A DNA stretch of 64,000 nucleotides from Symsagittifera roscoffensis. Taxonomy: Eukaryota > Xenacoelomorpha > Acoela > Convolutidae. The translations under genes were made by a program, and so were the position numbers. Shown in pieces: positions 1-11,688 of this stretch (the first letter of the stretch is position 1; each line of letters starts with the position of its first letter). The notes beneath the pieces are model-generated. The model was not told the DNA's origin. It made no database searches and saw only the letters and a list, made by a program, of their open reading frames with translations. Where the stretch lies: contig NC_087063.1 of NCBI RefSeq assembly GCF_963678635.1, forward strand, positions 9,830,386 to 9,894,385. The letters are read 5' to 3'.

Positions 1-639
1 TCATCCTAGCTGAAAAGCTAACAATCTAAATTACAAGGCCAAACTGTGCAGGGATAGGCCCACAATTTGAAGTGTGTTTTTCGCAGAAAAGTACCTCCAA
101 ACTTTCCTTTCTCAAAAATTGCCGTAATCCAACCCACTTGTCAAAAAACCAATAAGAAATCCAACCACACTTGCAATTAGCCTCAAAAATAAAAATCAAT
201 TCGACGAAGAAATCATTTCTTCAAATGCTTCTTTCTCAAACAGTTAACAAATTTCATAATATACTTTCAAAACTTTTTTCAAATCTTGTATAGTTTTCAA
301 ATCAGACATTTTAGAAATATTCATCCTCACCCTGATAATTCCTTGCAACTTTTTCATCATTTTTTATTCCCTAGCCCAAACCTACCTTAACTTTTCCCAA
401 ATATCATTGACCACCTCCTCAGGTACGATAATTTAAATAACTATCTAAATGTTCCAACATCTATTCAGTGATATGTTTTTCTTCTTTTTATAATATTTCT
501 CACATGTTCGACATCCCTCATAATGACAATATGCAAATGTATAAAAAAGGCTATTCTAAGCTTCGCATTAGCAACAGTACTTTTAATACTTTTCAATCAA
601 GAATACTACAAAAACACGAAATTTCCTCTTGAATAAATA

Positions 640-1577
640 GTTTTTAAAAATTTTTTCCAAAACTGCTAATCAACAACCTCCACATCAGTCCCAAAAACAA
701 CGTTCCAAGAACCTCCAACAACACCAACAAATACTCAAACAAATAACCTTCAATCTTCAACACGCATCTCTTTTCAAGACAACCCATACACATTTGAAGA
801 AAGACACGCACGATTGTCCGAACCACTAGAGCCAGTAATTCGCCAAGCATCGCTGAGCGAAGCACAATACGAATCAGCATAAAATATATACCCCTTCTCC
901 AACAAGATCTTAATAGAGCAAGACACCAAAGTCAAAACCAAAACACACTCGAAATAAACCGACAAATTGTTCATTCAAGACGAAATAGAAATTTGCAAAA
1001 CCCCAGAGTTCAATTCAACATACCTCATTCACCAACAACAAATCCTGTAGACCTTTCTAATAGTACAATTCAAAGTACTCCACAGACTCCAACACAACAA
1101 AACACATCGAGCAATCCCTAAGATTATTTAGGTTCAACCCCTGCATCTGAACAAATCAGAGAAAACCCTTTTAATCCCCCAGCCACTACAGAACAACTCC
1201 CTTATTGGATGACACATATTTTTCCTCAAGGCGAACCAAATTTAGTGAATGATCCAATAGACGTTTCATCCGACACATCTTTGTCACTACCTGAAACTCT
1301 TTCACTTCTTTCAACCCCTTCTTTAACTCAAATTTCACAAACACCATTTTCTCCAAAATTTCCCACAAACCTCGACGCCAGATATAGAGAAAATTCAACA
1401 AATAACATACAACTACGATTAGATTGGAATACATTCGTAGCACCCGCTCCATTATTTGGACAACATCACGAAAGTAACAGATTACACAACTGGGCACTGA
1501 ACAGATTACAATATCGACAAGATATCCACAAAGATATTCAAGAACATAATATACAAGTACTTACACAAACAACTTGA
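640..1577 (+). pseudogene. Decayed Pro/Thr/Asn-rich ORF remnant
   Basis: I do not recognise a family. One plus-strand frame is open for long stretches between in-frame stops near 880 and 1121. It ends in a 122-residue ORF at 1209-1577. The product is low-complexity, rich in Pro, Thr, Ser, Asn and Gln, with a more ordered C-terminal part (RLDWNTFVAPAPLFG, then RLHNWALNRLQYRQDI). It lies just upstream of the envelope-like remnant on the same strand, so it may be the end of a gag or pol region, or the leader of the same decayed element. That link rests on position alone. Codon use is AT-rich like the surroundings. Confidence 0.3.
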
Positions 1578-1741
1578 CACTAAAATTTGAAATCGCAGTT
1601 AGACAATAATATAATTCATCATCCCTTACCCTAGCCCCTCCGAACACTTTACCTCAGTTTTTACCTAATTCAGCTCAAATTTTACCTCCCTTATAACCAC
1701 AGAAATAATCTACAAATACGATAGATACACAAAAAAGACAA

Positions 1742-4400
1742 TTGGATATATCACCTTTTATAATACATATTCAGGACTATCGTACACATGTATCTTTTAA
1801 AGATACTAATTTTTCAGACTTTTTCATTTTCAATTTTTCAAAACCCGATTATAACAATCCTTCCCCCCGAACAGGACCCAAGGATTTACTAGTCATACAC
1901 TATGACTGTGAAGAAAATGATCAAAAAACATTACACAAAAATGCAAAAAACCAAGTCACTCAATGTGAATCCGAACCACAATCAATCAAAACAACAATTA
2001 TAACAGCAACACTTTACTCAAAAGCACCAGCTACAATACTAACAGGATATAAATTCACAGTGACATTTTCCGAAAAGAAAGTACCTTGTTCCCAGGTCTC
2101 AAACGGAAACAAAAACATTTAAGATCATGAACCTTTCTACCAAAGTAACATCAAAAGACTATTGCACCTCAGCCATGACAATTTCAAAAACGAACTTGAA
2201 CGGTTAAAAATCACATCAAACAAAGGCAAAAAGAGAAAACTAGTAAACTTTCAATTTTTTCCAGACTCAGCACATCAAACTGAACTTGAAAAATACCAAG
2301 TTCAGTTAAGATTAGATAACAAATTTCCATTTCACGGAGCACATGGAAGATTAACTTACGATCTTTATGATAAAATTGATTACCACACATTGGAATAAAC
2401 GCCCCCTCAAATTGTAAAGCAGATACAGAAAATAAAGGATACCAAGAAATAATGTTTTTTGATTGAAAAATATAACTCGAAAGAGTACAACTAACACGTA
2501 ATTTAAAGGATGACACTATATTTTATCAAGGAATCAGACTCCCTTGCAAAAACGACCAAGGATACTGCAATTCTACTAAACGCACACAAGCAACAATTGT
2601 TTGGTTCCCCGAAGGCACCTCTACCACAATTCAAGTAGCGAAAATACACGCTAGAATGATAAAATTCGACCAAAAAATTGTCATTGAATCAATCCCGTTT
2701 GAAGATGTAAGCCCTGATCAACTCAGACATAGTCATTTTAGATTTAGAAACTTTCATAATATTGAAAATAATTTGACAAGTTTCCAAATATACCCAGAAA
2801 CGGAACTTGCATGTAAATACACCAAACCACTTTACAAAACACAATATTCAGAAAATCTTGTCGAATACGAAGACGGTTTCGACACGAATACAGGAAATTT
2901 AATTATACATGAAATTAAAACATCTCGTTCAACCACTGACAAAAACTCATATGTTCCAGTACAATTTCAAAAAAAAACACAGGAAGAAACCACAAGACAA
3001 AGACAATACACGTTTACAAGAACTATTACTCATGAATAACACTGATTTTGGCGCAATCCACTATGACATACACTTAGACATGAAATTAGACTACACAATA
3101 AGTAGAATCTTTCAAGAAATATCTTTGACAGAACTTGAAACACTCCATCAATATGCGAACTTGAACGCACACTAATTTTACAATCGCTTGCTCTAGCACT
3201 ACTTAAAATTCCTTAAAATGCAGGATGTTTATTGTCAGGGTACAGATCAAATTTTTATGACTACGAAGGAAATATATTATGGTATTACACTTGCACAAAA
3301 AAAGTACCACCTTTATATGTCTTTGAAGACAAAAAATGCTATAAAAGAATCCCAATATTCTACAAAATAAAGTAGATTTTGTTGATACACTCTCCAGAAG
3401 AACTTATTTTTGGGACACAGCAGTCCCATGTGGATCACAGAATAGCCACAATGTAGTAAAACTAAACCCTGACGAAGATAAATGCTATCTTCTTACACCA
3501 TATCCTACACTTATGCAACACGCTCAAAAAATTTCACCAGAAAGTATTAGAGCTGTTGCCCGCAAGCCCAATATCGAATTACAATCCATCGGCAAATACT
3601 CTAAACCCGACATTCAACATCAACTTCGAACACAGCAATTTCAAGAATTACTATCAAAAATGGACACAATACAACGACAATCCAGAGATCAAAATCTAAG
3701 CGAACTTGCAGAAACAGCAGGCTTTTCAGACATATACGCTCAAGACCATAGCGGATATTTTAAAGATATAAAAGGTTACATTTACCTAAATGGCAAAAAT
3801 ACAGACCACAAGATATATCACCAAAAAATATTTTTAGTTTTGTAAATTTGAAAAAAGAACTTCTTGCCTTTCTAGGATGGCCCTATTACATCTTAGAAAG
3901 ATTGACTATATTATACGCAATGTTTAATTTGCTTGGATTTCTATTCTCTCTCTTAAAAGGAATCTACAATAAATGCGCAATACAGACACAAGTAAACACT
4001 TAAGCAAGCGTAGGACTCTTAATTTTCCCATGATGTTTTGGAATATTTTCCACATCAATCAATAAAAAACTTTTAGACGCTCACATAACAGAAAACAATA
4101 CCAAGCTATCAACAACACCAAACACATATGACGAATCACGAAACGATTACGAATTCAACTTCTACAGCACCACAATTGCAAAACCTAAACCATAACCAAC
4201 CCCTATCATTGATACCGCGAAATTTCGGGAAAATATCGCCCTTACAGACCTCATAACTTCGAGATCTAATTATCCACAAAGCCCAATTCAACACATATTA
4301 ACCCAACAACCCAACATGGAAGACACATACGAACAAATTATAGAACAACCACATACCACTAATTTTCGTTCTCAGAATAACCTTCTTCTTAGCCCACGAT
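1742..4400 (+). pseudogene. Envelope-glycoprotein-like remnant of a retroelement or endogenous virus
   Basis: The remains of one long ORF move between all three plus frames, with stops at 2120-2122, 2396-2398, 3037-3039, 3843-3845 and 4001-4003. Its pieces look like an ectodomain rich in spaced cysteines (for example LPCKNDQGYCNST near 2540 and a Cys/Trp segment near 3280-3440). A helical segment follows at 3600-3830. A very hydrophobic stretch at 3866-3970 (LAFLGWPYYILERLTILYAM, then more Leu/Phe) looks like the membrane anchor, and a polar tail runs to about 4400. This order of ectodomain, helix, anchor and short tail is typical of envelope proteins of env-carrying retroelements and viruses. 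The exact family is not identified. The ORF is non-functional here, with at least four frame changes. An alternative is a decayed host membrane protein. Confidence 0.45.
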
Positions 4401-5200
4401 GAGCCGCCAAGTTGGATCCCTCCATCGATCAATTTCCCACCTAGCCAACCTCCAAAACAACCTTCCCATCATCCCCCTTTTTGCTTTCCCCGACCTCAAT
4501 CACCTCATCATAACACTTCATCCAGCATGGAATCAGACACTAATTCCAACACAACAGTATATAACACTATCTCCCAATTGAACAACTCTGATATCGAAAC
4601 ACCCGACGAATTTGTCAACTCTGAGCCCAGTCCATCTAACTTTTCCCAACCTCCCTTTCAACCTATTCATTCCCAAGTCATAATTGAACCCCATTCCCCT
4701 CCCTCTCCCATTTCAAATGTGACACCCATATATTCCCCTCTAACTAGTGAACCATCCGATAATAACGACTCAGACAACACGTAAATATCACAGGAGCTTG
4801 ATAACTTCATAACACTGCAACAACAATTACAACACCCTCAAACACTAACTATTCACCAACTCTGGAAATCTATAACATCATCCAACCCATCAACACCAAC
4901 CCCCTTCTTCAAATTATACCCCTTCACAAAATCCGACTTCCTCATCAACCCCATCCTCCAGTACAACCAGAGCTTACCGAACCTTTAAAAGAAAATTCCC
5001 AAATACTCCATTCCCATCTAACCCAGGAACATCCACAACAGTTGTCAATCATCCACTTCACACTAAAAACAAAGAATTTCTCCATAGGTCTACCCTTTCT
5101 CCCAGAATACACATAGTTCCATTCAGACCCCAATGATGAGAAACCCAATTATGTAAACGAGCACGTATTATACCCTACACTTTCATGGACTTCAAACTAC
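4401..5200 (+). other. Pro/Ser/Asn-rich ORF scraps downstream of the envelope-like remnant
   Basis: A short ORF at 4527-4784 encodes a Pro/Ser/Asn-rich low-complexity chain. Open but broken sequence of similar composition follows to about 5200. No domain is visible. It lies between the envelope-like remnant and another decayed ORF on the same strand, so it may belong to the same element. Confidence 0.25.
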
Positions 5201-5504
5201 CACTTTACTAATCCACTATCACTGCCACTATATAACACCCCTCATGACAATGAAGTGTGCAGCACCCAACTCTATCTTCTAACAACAGCACTCACCCGAA
5301 AACAATACACACAAACAGGATACAGACAATCACTAACCAAATTCATTGCATCTAAAGCTAATGATAACTCTATCGATTATTACGATCATAACATCATACA
5401 ACCTAACGAAGACATCTTTCCAAACAACAACCCATTTGCTAACTTCCAACTAACAGAAAAAATTTTCATCAAAACCCTATACATATTCACCCTCAACATC
5501 TTAA

Positions 5505-6211
5505 ATAAAAATACGACAACATCATCTCAGCAGCACTACATGATATTTATGCTTATGATTCATACTTTAACAATTGTAACCATTTTTCAATAAACTTTCA
5601 TTTCCTCACACCCAAAGAACGTGATTTGCACTGTTCACACGAAGTCATGTTACGAACTAAACAAACACACACGTACACTTACTACAAGTTCATTCAACAC
5701 AATTACACTCTAAATACCACAGCAAGACAACTTCACCATAGATAGCAATACATTAACTCTAAATACACATCACCATTTTTTCTTAACTTCACCTATTGTA
5801 TTAAAGACACTAATTTACATGGCACCCTCCGAAATTACGATCCCATCACCCAGATGTATATCTTCTGTTCCCTAACCAAACTCCTAAATGTAGATGAATC
5901 CCGCCCACTTCATGCATTCCTTCAATGTAGAATTATCCCTCATGCATTCCTCCAGCCCGTTGAAGTCCCAATCCTAGAATTCATATATAACACTCGCTAT
6001 AACTCGCTATAATCAAAAACACTACAACCTTATTCAAAACACACCGTATGAACAATCACCTAGCACTGAAGAGCACAACATCATTAAAGCACTCGAATTG
6101 CTTTGGCCGCTTCTGCAAATTAAACACATCATTCGTTTGCTAGCTAAACTACTAACCTTTTCTGATATCATCCACGACGTTTTTCCCCATGGCTTCTTCA
6201 CCGACGATTAG
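5505..6211 (+). pseudogene. Decayed ORF, last reading frame of the 5' element
   Basis: A frame opens near 5505 and runs to TAA 6010-6012 with one in-frame TAG at 5743-5745. It continues after a small shift from 6016 to TAG 6209-6211. The chain is ordered rather than low-complexity, with several Cys and Leu-rich helical stretches (ALELLWPLLQIKHIIRLLAK). A good donor (TTAG/GTAAAA at 6211) and acceptor (TTCTTCATAG ending at 6291) flank a possible short intron. A short AT-rich tail with AATAAAA follows near 6330. I recognise no family. The position suggests the 3' gene of the same element as the envelope-like remnant. Confidence 0.3.
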
Positions 6212-8443
6212 GTAAAATGAATTCAATAATTCACTAATAAATTCAAACAACACTAACCATTCTTAATCAATGTTTTCTTTTTTCTTCATAGGCACAATCA
6301 TCAATCATCTACAAAACAAAAAGACAAAATAAAAAACTGAAACTTTTTTTAATTCATAAAATTCTATTAACATATTCAATAATTGAAGCAAAAAAAATAT
6401 CTCGTACAAAACAGTAAAATTGATATATAAATTCTTTTCCCCGAAGCAGTAAATATTCATACAATTGAAAATAAATTAATAATTTCAACCCCAAGTCAAG
6501 CAGTAAACTTTATATTTTCATGTAGTAAATTAATCAACATTATTCTTAAATTGCAAATAGCAGTACTAACCTTTTCAAGGCGCTTCTTTGTATTCACTCG
6601 CCCACAAATTTTATCCACAATCGCACCGCTCGCCCACAAAAAATTGTTTAAAATAATGAGTTTAAGTTTTAACTTTCACTGATAACAACTCTAACAAGTT
6701 TTAACACGTTTCAAACTATCCTTTAATCCGATTGAAAAAAGAATTATATAACAATCCAAACTAACCAACGCAAGCTTTCTAAACACCATAAAACACAACC
6801 TAACAGCATGACTAAGAAAAGAAAACCCACGGTACCCAAATTGGATTAACACCAGCTTAGAACTGGATTAATTATTCTTTTGGAGACTACCTTTAAGTCT
6901 GAACACAAAAGAACAAAACAACAAAAAGTTGAAAGACAAACCCAAAACAAACTATTTGATTTTTGAGAAAAAGACATAAGTATGACAACAAAAGAAAAAA
7001 ACAGTAATAAAAAACAGCCTGAAAGGTTGAACTTAAAACAGGAACCTCCAAAAAGAGAGCAGGAAATTATACCCTCACTTCTGTCCTAACCCACCAGAAG
7101 AGGACGTCCTGAGCATGCTCTATAGCCGGCCTCACCCACAGTGCTACATCCACGCTTTGTGACATCCACGACACTATTTTTGACGGGATTTACTCAAGTG
7201 TGAATAGCTCTTTAAAATAACCGAACTAAATAGTAACGCTTTTGCGATAAAAACTAATACAAGATCCTGACTAAAAAGACAAGATTAACAAATATTTATA
7301 TATGTAAATAAGACAATGCAACATATAGAAAATATACAGCACAAAGACGAGCAGCAAGGAATTTGACAACCAAATCACACTCCAACTACGGAATGGCAAA
7401 CCCACCTGACATGCTGCCTACAATCCTTACACTCAATGGATTTAAAGTACGACTTGGCATCGCAGCAAAGGCAATCTATTGCAACAGAACAATGGCCATC
7501 TCGATGTTCAAATATACGTACAGATCCAAGTCACCAGGCACTTCATCCAAAGTCGAACTACATGCCACATCACATCCGAACAAGATTGAGAATAGCAATG
7601 TTCCTATTCTCTAAAATCAATCAGATCAACACTCATCACAATCGATCAGAACCCATAATACAATCTCCCGAAACTACCGTGATAGCATCTCTTCTTCCAA
7701 ACCCGAAAAAAGAATATGCTCGCAACCTCTAACGAAAAACACCAACATTCATCCTACACTACAATAGAACATTGAAAAACTAAACTCTCTAAACCCCGGA
7801 TAGGTGGAACCAGATCTAAACTAGTATTTATCATTGGTTATTATTATGATATTTTATCTCTATAAAATATTAATTACTAAGCAATCATACTCCATAAAAC
7901 TAACAACCCATTTATTTAAAAAGTGTTGAAACTACTTGTAGTTTCAACACCAGAACAATTTGAATTAAACTTAAAAAACAGTTGTTCTCATTCTGAAACT
8001 AGTTCGCGAAAACCGGTGTACACTAGATCTATTGGGACTAGGAGATATAAGAGTAAGATTAAGATTGGTATTAAACTAAGAAGTTGCACGAATCTATCCG
8101 GCCGAAAATAAGATAGCGTGACGAGCGGACGGTGTACCTTATCTGAAATTACTCTATGAGTATAGTATTCCATACATAACTCAGTATGTCGAAACATGAA
8201 GAGCACCTCGACCCGGGTAGTTTGTTAGCCAAATGTAAATATATAAATTATATATATACATACTTGAAGTAACGCAACCAAGCAATTTTCAAAACTCAAA
8301 ACAATTCTCTATGAAACCTTGTGATCATAAAATCATCGTTTCATTCCTTGCGTGAAAACAAAATATGTTGATACTTGAAATAAAATTTTAGGGGCAAAAT
8401 TAACATATTAGTAACCAATTTTTTAGTCTTTTCAAAATTACTT
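6212..8443. other. AT-rich stretch without a recognisable gene
   Basis: Short overlapping ORFs near 7363-7732 and 7923-8111 have no recognisable domain and no splice context. A GC-richer patch at 7085-7170 stands out in composition, but I cannot assign it. Nothing else is supported here. Confidence 0.6.
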
Positions 8444-8565
8444 CTCACCTTTTGTTTTTAATTTCTCTAGTTGCGTTATTTTTTTCTCCAGTATATAAAT
8501 ATATACACACATATATACTGGAGAAAAAAATATTACAACTAGAGAAATTAAAAACAAAAAGTGAG
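8444..8565. repeat. Foldback element with ~54-bp arms
   Basis: The left arm from 8444 (CTCACCTTTTGTTTTTAATT onward) is matched by the reverse complement of the right arm ending at 8565, with about four mismatches. A loop of roughly 14 bp of TA-rich sequence separates the arms. The structure is a near-perfect hairpin, typical of a foldback MITE or palindrome insertion. No clear target-site duplication was found. Confidence 0.8.
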
Positions 8566-8778
8566 AGGAAAATTTTAGATTAGAACAAAAACTTGAATAA
8601 TAAGATTCCGGGGGGTTGGAAACTGGGAAACAGCCAGTACATCATAATACCTCAACATACTAGTTAGTAAAACAAATTCGCGTTGTCACAATGCAATCAT
8701 GAAAATTGTTTTTTTTTGTCTTCAATTGGCCAAGGTACGTACAAAGAAAAGAGGTACAAAAAAAATTGAAGTAAAAAA
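8566..8778. other. Spacer, nothing recognised
   Basis: AT-rich spacer between two foldback elements. No ORF or RNA gene is visible. Confidence 0.5.
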
Positions 8779-9025
8779 ATTGGCTACTTTTCAACTAACC
8801 CCCCCCCCCCCCCCCACCCCCACTTGATTTTCAGTTTAGGGCAAATATTTTAACGTTGTCATATTGTAATGAAAGTTTGCATGTTGAACAAACTATTTAT
8901 TGTGTACTCATTTGATCATAATATCTTTTATCGTAAAGTCACGCTTTCAGCCAAAATAACGCGTAAGACAAATTGGAAAAACAAAAATGTGAAATGTGGG
9001 GGGCCTGGAAAAGAGCCAAAAACTT
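8779..9025. mobile_element. MITE-like element, family 1, copy a
   Basis: The ends read TTGGCTACTTTTCAACTAACC on the left and, inverted, CTGGAAAAGAGCCAA on the right. The interior (ATTTTAACGTTGTCATATTG and the following ~45 bp) matches, in reverse complement, the interior of the element at 11461-11688. A run of 17 C starts at 8799. It has no coding capacity. Confidence 0.5.
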
Positions 9026-9289
9026 TTGTAATTTACGTGTTTTTTTTTTTTTTAGACTGCGTGGTTTCTTTCAGGAAACTTGGTTGCTCTTATGAATCAT
9101 TTGTCATGTGCGTTTTTTTTCTCGTTATTGCTAACAAGTTTACAGATTGGTAGTACAAGGCATCGAGTTTTATCGAGCACCCCGTACCTAGTAAACGATC
9201 TACTTCAGATTTGAAATTATGTTTTTCGTTTCTAAATTTCAGTTCTCAAATGGATTGTGAATATTTAAAACAACACTTGAACACTTTAG

Positions 9290-9990
9290 AGTGGGTTATT
9301 TCAGATCTAATTTCAAGTCTGAAGTTTTGTATTTTTTTGGTTAATTTAAGTCTGAGAAAATTTATTTCAAATCCAAATTTCAGATCTGAAAATTTGTTTT
9401 CAGATCTGAAAACATGGTTTTCTTTATCTGAAGAAATCAAATGTTCGAAAGAAACTTTTGTTTTTTCAAGTACTTCTGTACTTTATAACTTCTGCTAGCT
9501 ACTAGAAGATACTTAGCCAAAATTCTAAGCGAAGCCTGAAGAAATTATTTTCTCCTAATAATGAAATAAACATGGGAAATGCAAAGTAGTGCATAAAAAT
9601 TTGAAGTCTTCTAACATTTTTTGAAAACTTTTAAAAACAGTTGAACAAGAAAGTAACTCTGAAAAAAAATAAATTTGTTTAATTGTATGGAGGTTTTTAA
9701 AGGCTAACAAATCAAAATATAAAAATGTAACTAATATAACCAGGCAAGAATTGGGAATTCAGTTCGTTGCTCGAAATGCTTTTTTAAAATTAAACAAAAA
9801 ATTCTCAGATCTAGTTTCATATCTGAAGTTTTAGTTTTAAGGTCAGCTCACATCTGAAAAAGTAAATTTTAGATCTAAATTTCAGATCTAAAGTTTTTTC
9901 AATTTCGTATCAATTATCTGAAAAAACAATTTTTTGATCTGAGAAGCGTCTTAAATAAGAAATCAAGAAGTTCAGATCTGTACAAAAAAA
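9290..9990. repeat. Cluster of TTTCAGATCTGAAA-type palindromes
   Basis: The 8-bp palindrome CAGATCTG, or close variants (TCAGATCTAA, TTTGATCTGA), recurs about ten times, often as TTTCAGATCTGAAA. Dense groups lie at 9300-9430 and 9806-9985. Overlapping ORFs at 9211-9498 and 9246-9440 appear to be by-products of the repeat. Confidence 0.6.
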
Positions 9991-10107
9991 ATGCTAGGCA
10001 CGGGACCAGGGGCATATTTTTGAGCGTAAGTCATTCCTTTTCCCCCTTCCTTGCATAACATAAGTCGTGGCATCAAAGAAACAGAAAAGTGATTATTAAA
10101 ATGTTAA

Positions 10108-10325
10108 GAAAAAAACAGGGTTTTTTTCCCTTTTTTTCATCCCACTTGCGAACTCTTACCAGTTAATTTCTTGTTCGTCTTTTTCTATTAAAATGAAAAT
10201 TGACATGCGGACTAAATAAGCCATTATAAACGTATTTGGTCGTCATTATCAACCATTTAAAGCCACTTGTTACACCAAAAAATTGATGGTCATGTGATGT
10301 TGGGGGGAGAGGAAAACGAGCCAAT
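10108..10325. mobile_element. MITE-like element, family 2, copy a
   Basis: The left end is a T/C tract (GTTTTTTTCCCTTTTTTTCA). The right end is its approximate inverse (GGGGGGAGAGGAAAACGAGC). The interior AAAATTGACATGCGGAC, followed by CACTTGTTACACCA and AAATTGATGGTC, matches the element at 11213-11421 in direct orientation. No coding capacity is visible. Confidence 0.55.
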
Positions 10326-10902
10326 TAAAGTGAACTTTGATTTAAAATTTATCTTTCTTTACGTCCAAAAGTTGCCATCCCGCACGAAGCGAAGCGCCCA
10401 TGGATAATATTCGTATATATTCTTATAATATGGTCAGTATCTATAAAATTACAAAATAATTGATCATAATCCATTAAAAATGCATCATAATCCTAATATT
10501 TTTATGTCAAAATAAACCAATATACTCAATTGTAATCCATTATAATTGATTTTTTTTCGAGAAGTTATTCATGAAATTTACATCTTTTTTCAAAGTTATC
10601 TCATTTCCTGTTCAGTGCTGTTGCTACGTATTACGTTTCATAAAAATGTAACACTTTGTATATTTTTTGTCTCTATTTTTTCAGTTCAGTTCAGTTTAAC
10701 ACTTCATTTCGCAGGGGAGGGGGAATTATTTAAAGGTAGAATACCCCCCAGTATACGCGTTTACCCCTTTCCTGACAACTTACCTCAACTGCCTTTCGCT
10801 GCCCTGTGGTTGAATACTAATTTATGGTAGACTTTGGTTGAACATTATTATGGTTGAACATTATTTTTTGGTAGACTTTGGGGAGGGGGGTTTATGATTG
10901 GC

Positions 10903-10905
<3 letters not shown>
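10326..10905. other. AT-rich spacer, nothing recognised
   Basis: The 94-residue ORF at 10546-10830 has no recognisable domain or splice context. The tandem phrase TGGTTGAACATTATTATGG recurs near 10835-10870. Confidence 0.4.
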
Positions 10906-10951
<46 letters not shown>

Positions 10952-10976
10952 TTAATTGGGGGGGGGGGGGGGGGGG
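10906..10976. repeat. (CT)n microsatellite followed by a poly-G run
   Basis: About 22 CT units with one A interruption are followed, after a short TTTAATT spacer, by about 19 consecutive G. Confidence 0.95.
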
Positions 10977-11212
10977 ATGGGGCACTTTTTTGTGTGGAAA
11001 GAAACTAAAATAACCTGATTTTATGACGAGCTTAAAGATTCGATTTATTTACTTAAGAGGGAAAAAGATGTTAGTCACATTCATAAAACTAGTTCAGCGC
11101 ATGAAAGATTTTTTTGACAATGGAAATGTAGGGATACTATTTTATGTATCGATTTTTTTATAAGTTTGAAAGCTCACGTCTGGTCTTTAATTGCAGACTC
11201 CGTTGAAGTGCT

Positions 11213-11421
11213 TGGCTCTTTTTCCTCCCCCCCCCCCCACCTGCAATTTTTTACTAGTAAAGTTACTGTTCACATTGTCCGATCATTACGAAAATTGACA
11301 TGCGGACAAATTAGGATGTGCCAATCACATTTGGTCTTCATTATTAACCTTCTAAAACCACTCGTTACACCATAAAATTGATGGTCGTGGGAGGTGGGGG
11401 GGGGGAGGAAAAAGAGCGCTT
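11213..11421. mobile_element. MITE-like element, family 2, copy b
   Basis: The inverted ends are GGCTCTTTTTCCTCCCCCCC on the left and GGGGGGAGGAAAAAGAGC on the right. The interior shares ATTGACATGCGGAC and the TTACACCATAAAATTGATGG segment with the copy at 10108-10325. The ORF at 11166-11375 is a by-product. Confidence 0.65.
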
Positions 11422-11460
11422 AGTTATCACTTTTTATTCTGACCTTTTGAAAAATGTGGA

Positions 11461-11688
11461 GGAATTTTGGCTCTTTTCCAGTTTCCCCCTTTCAAAATAC
11501 CGAGTTTTATGCTTGATTTACATGTTTTACGGCTAAATGCTTGATGTTACGCTGTAAAGTATGAAGAACAAAGCTGTTCAGAATTGTCGATTTGTTCACC
11601 ACGCAAGTTTCATTGCATTATTTTAACGTTAAATAGACTTTTCAAAACTGAATTTGAAAGGGGGAAACTGGAAAAGAGCCGGAATTTT
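11461..11688. mobile_element. MITE-like element, family 1, copy b
   Basis: Terminal inverted repeats of ~37 bp occupy 11461-11498 and 11651-11688. Their core, GGCTCTTTTCCAGTTTCCCC, is perfect in both arms, with only one or two mismatches outside it. The 152-bp interior has no ORF. The end sequence resembles that of family 2, so the two families may be mobilised by the same enzyme (inference). Confidence 0.75.

Noticed and set aside
5255-5593. 112-residue ORF as a gene
   Set aside because: It overlaps, in another frame, the start of the longer decayed frame at 5505-6211, has Asn/Thr/Ile bias of AT-rich noncoding DNA and shows no domain.
8444-8565. Hairpin as a transcription terminator
   Set aside because: 54-bp arms in an animal intergenic region fit a foldback insertion; no adjacent gene end.
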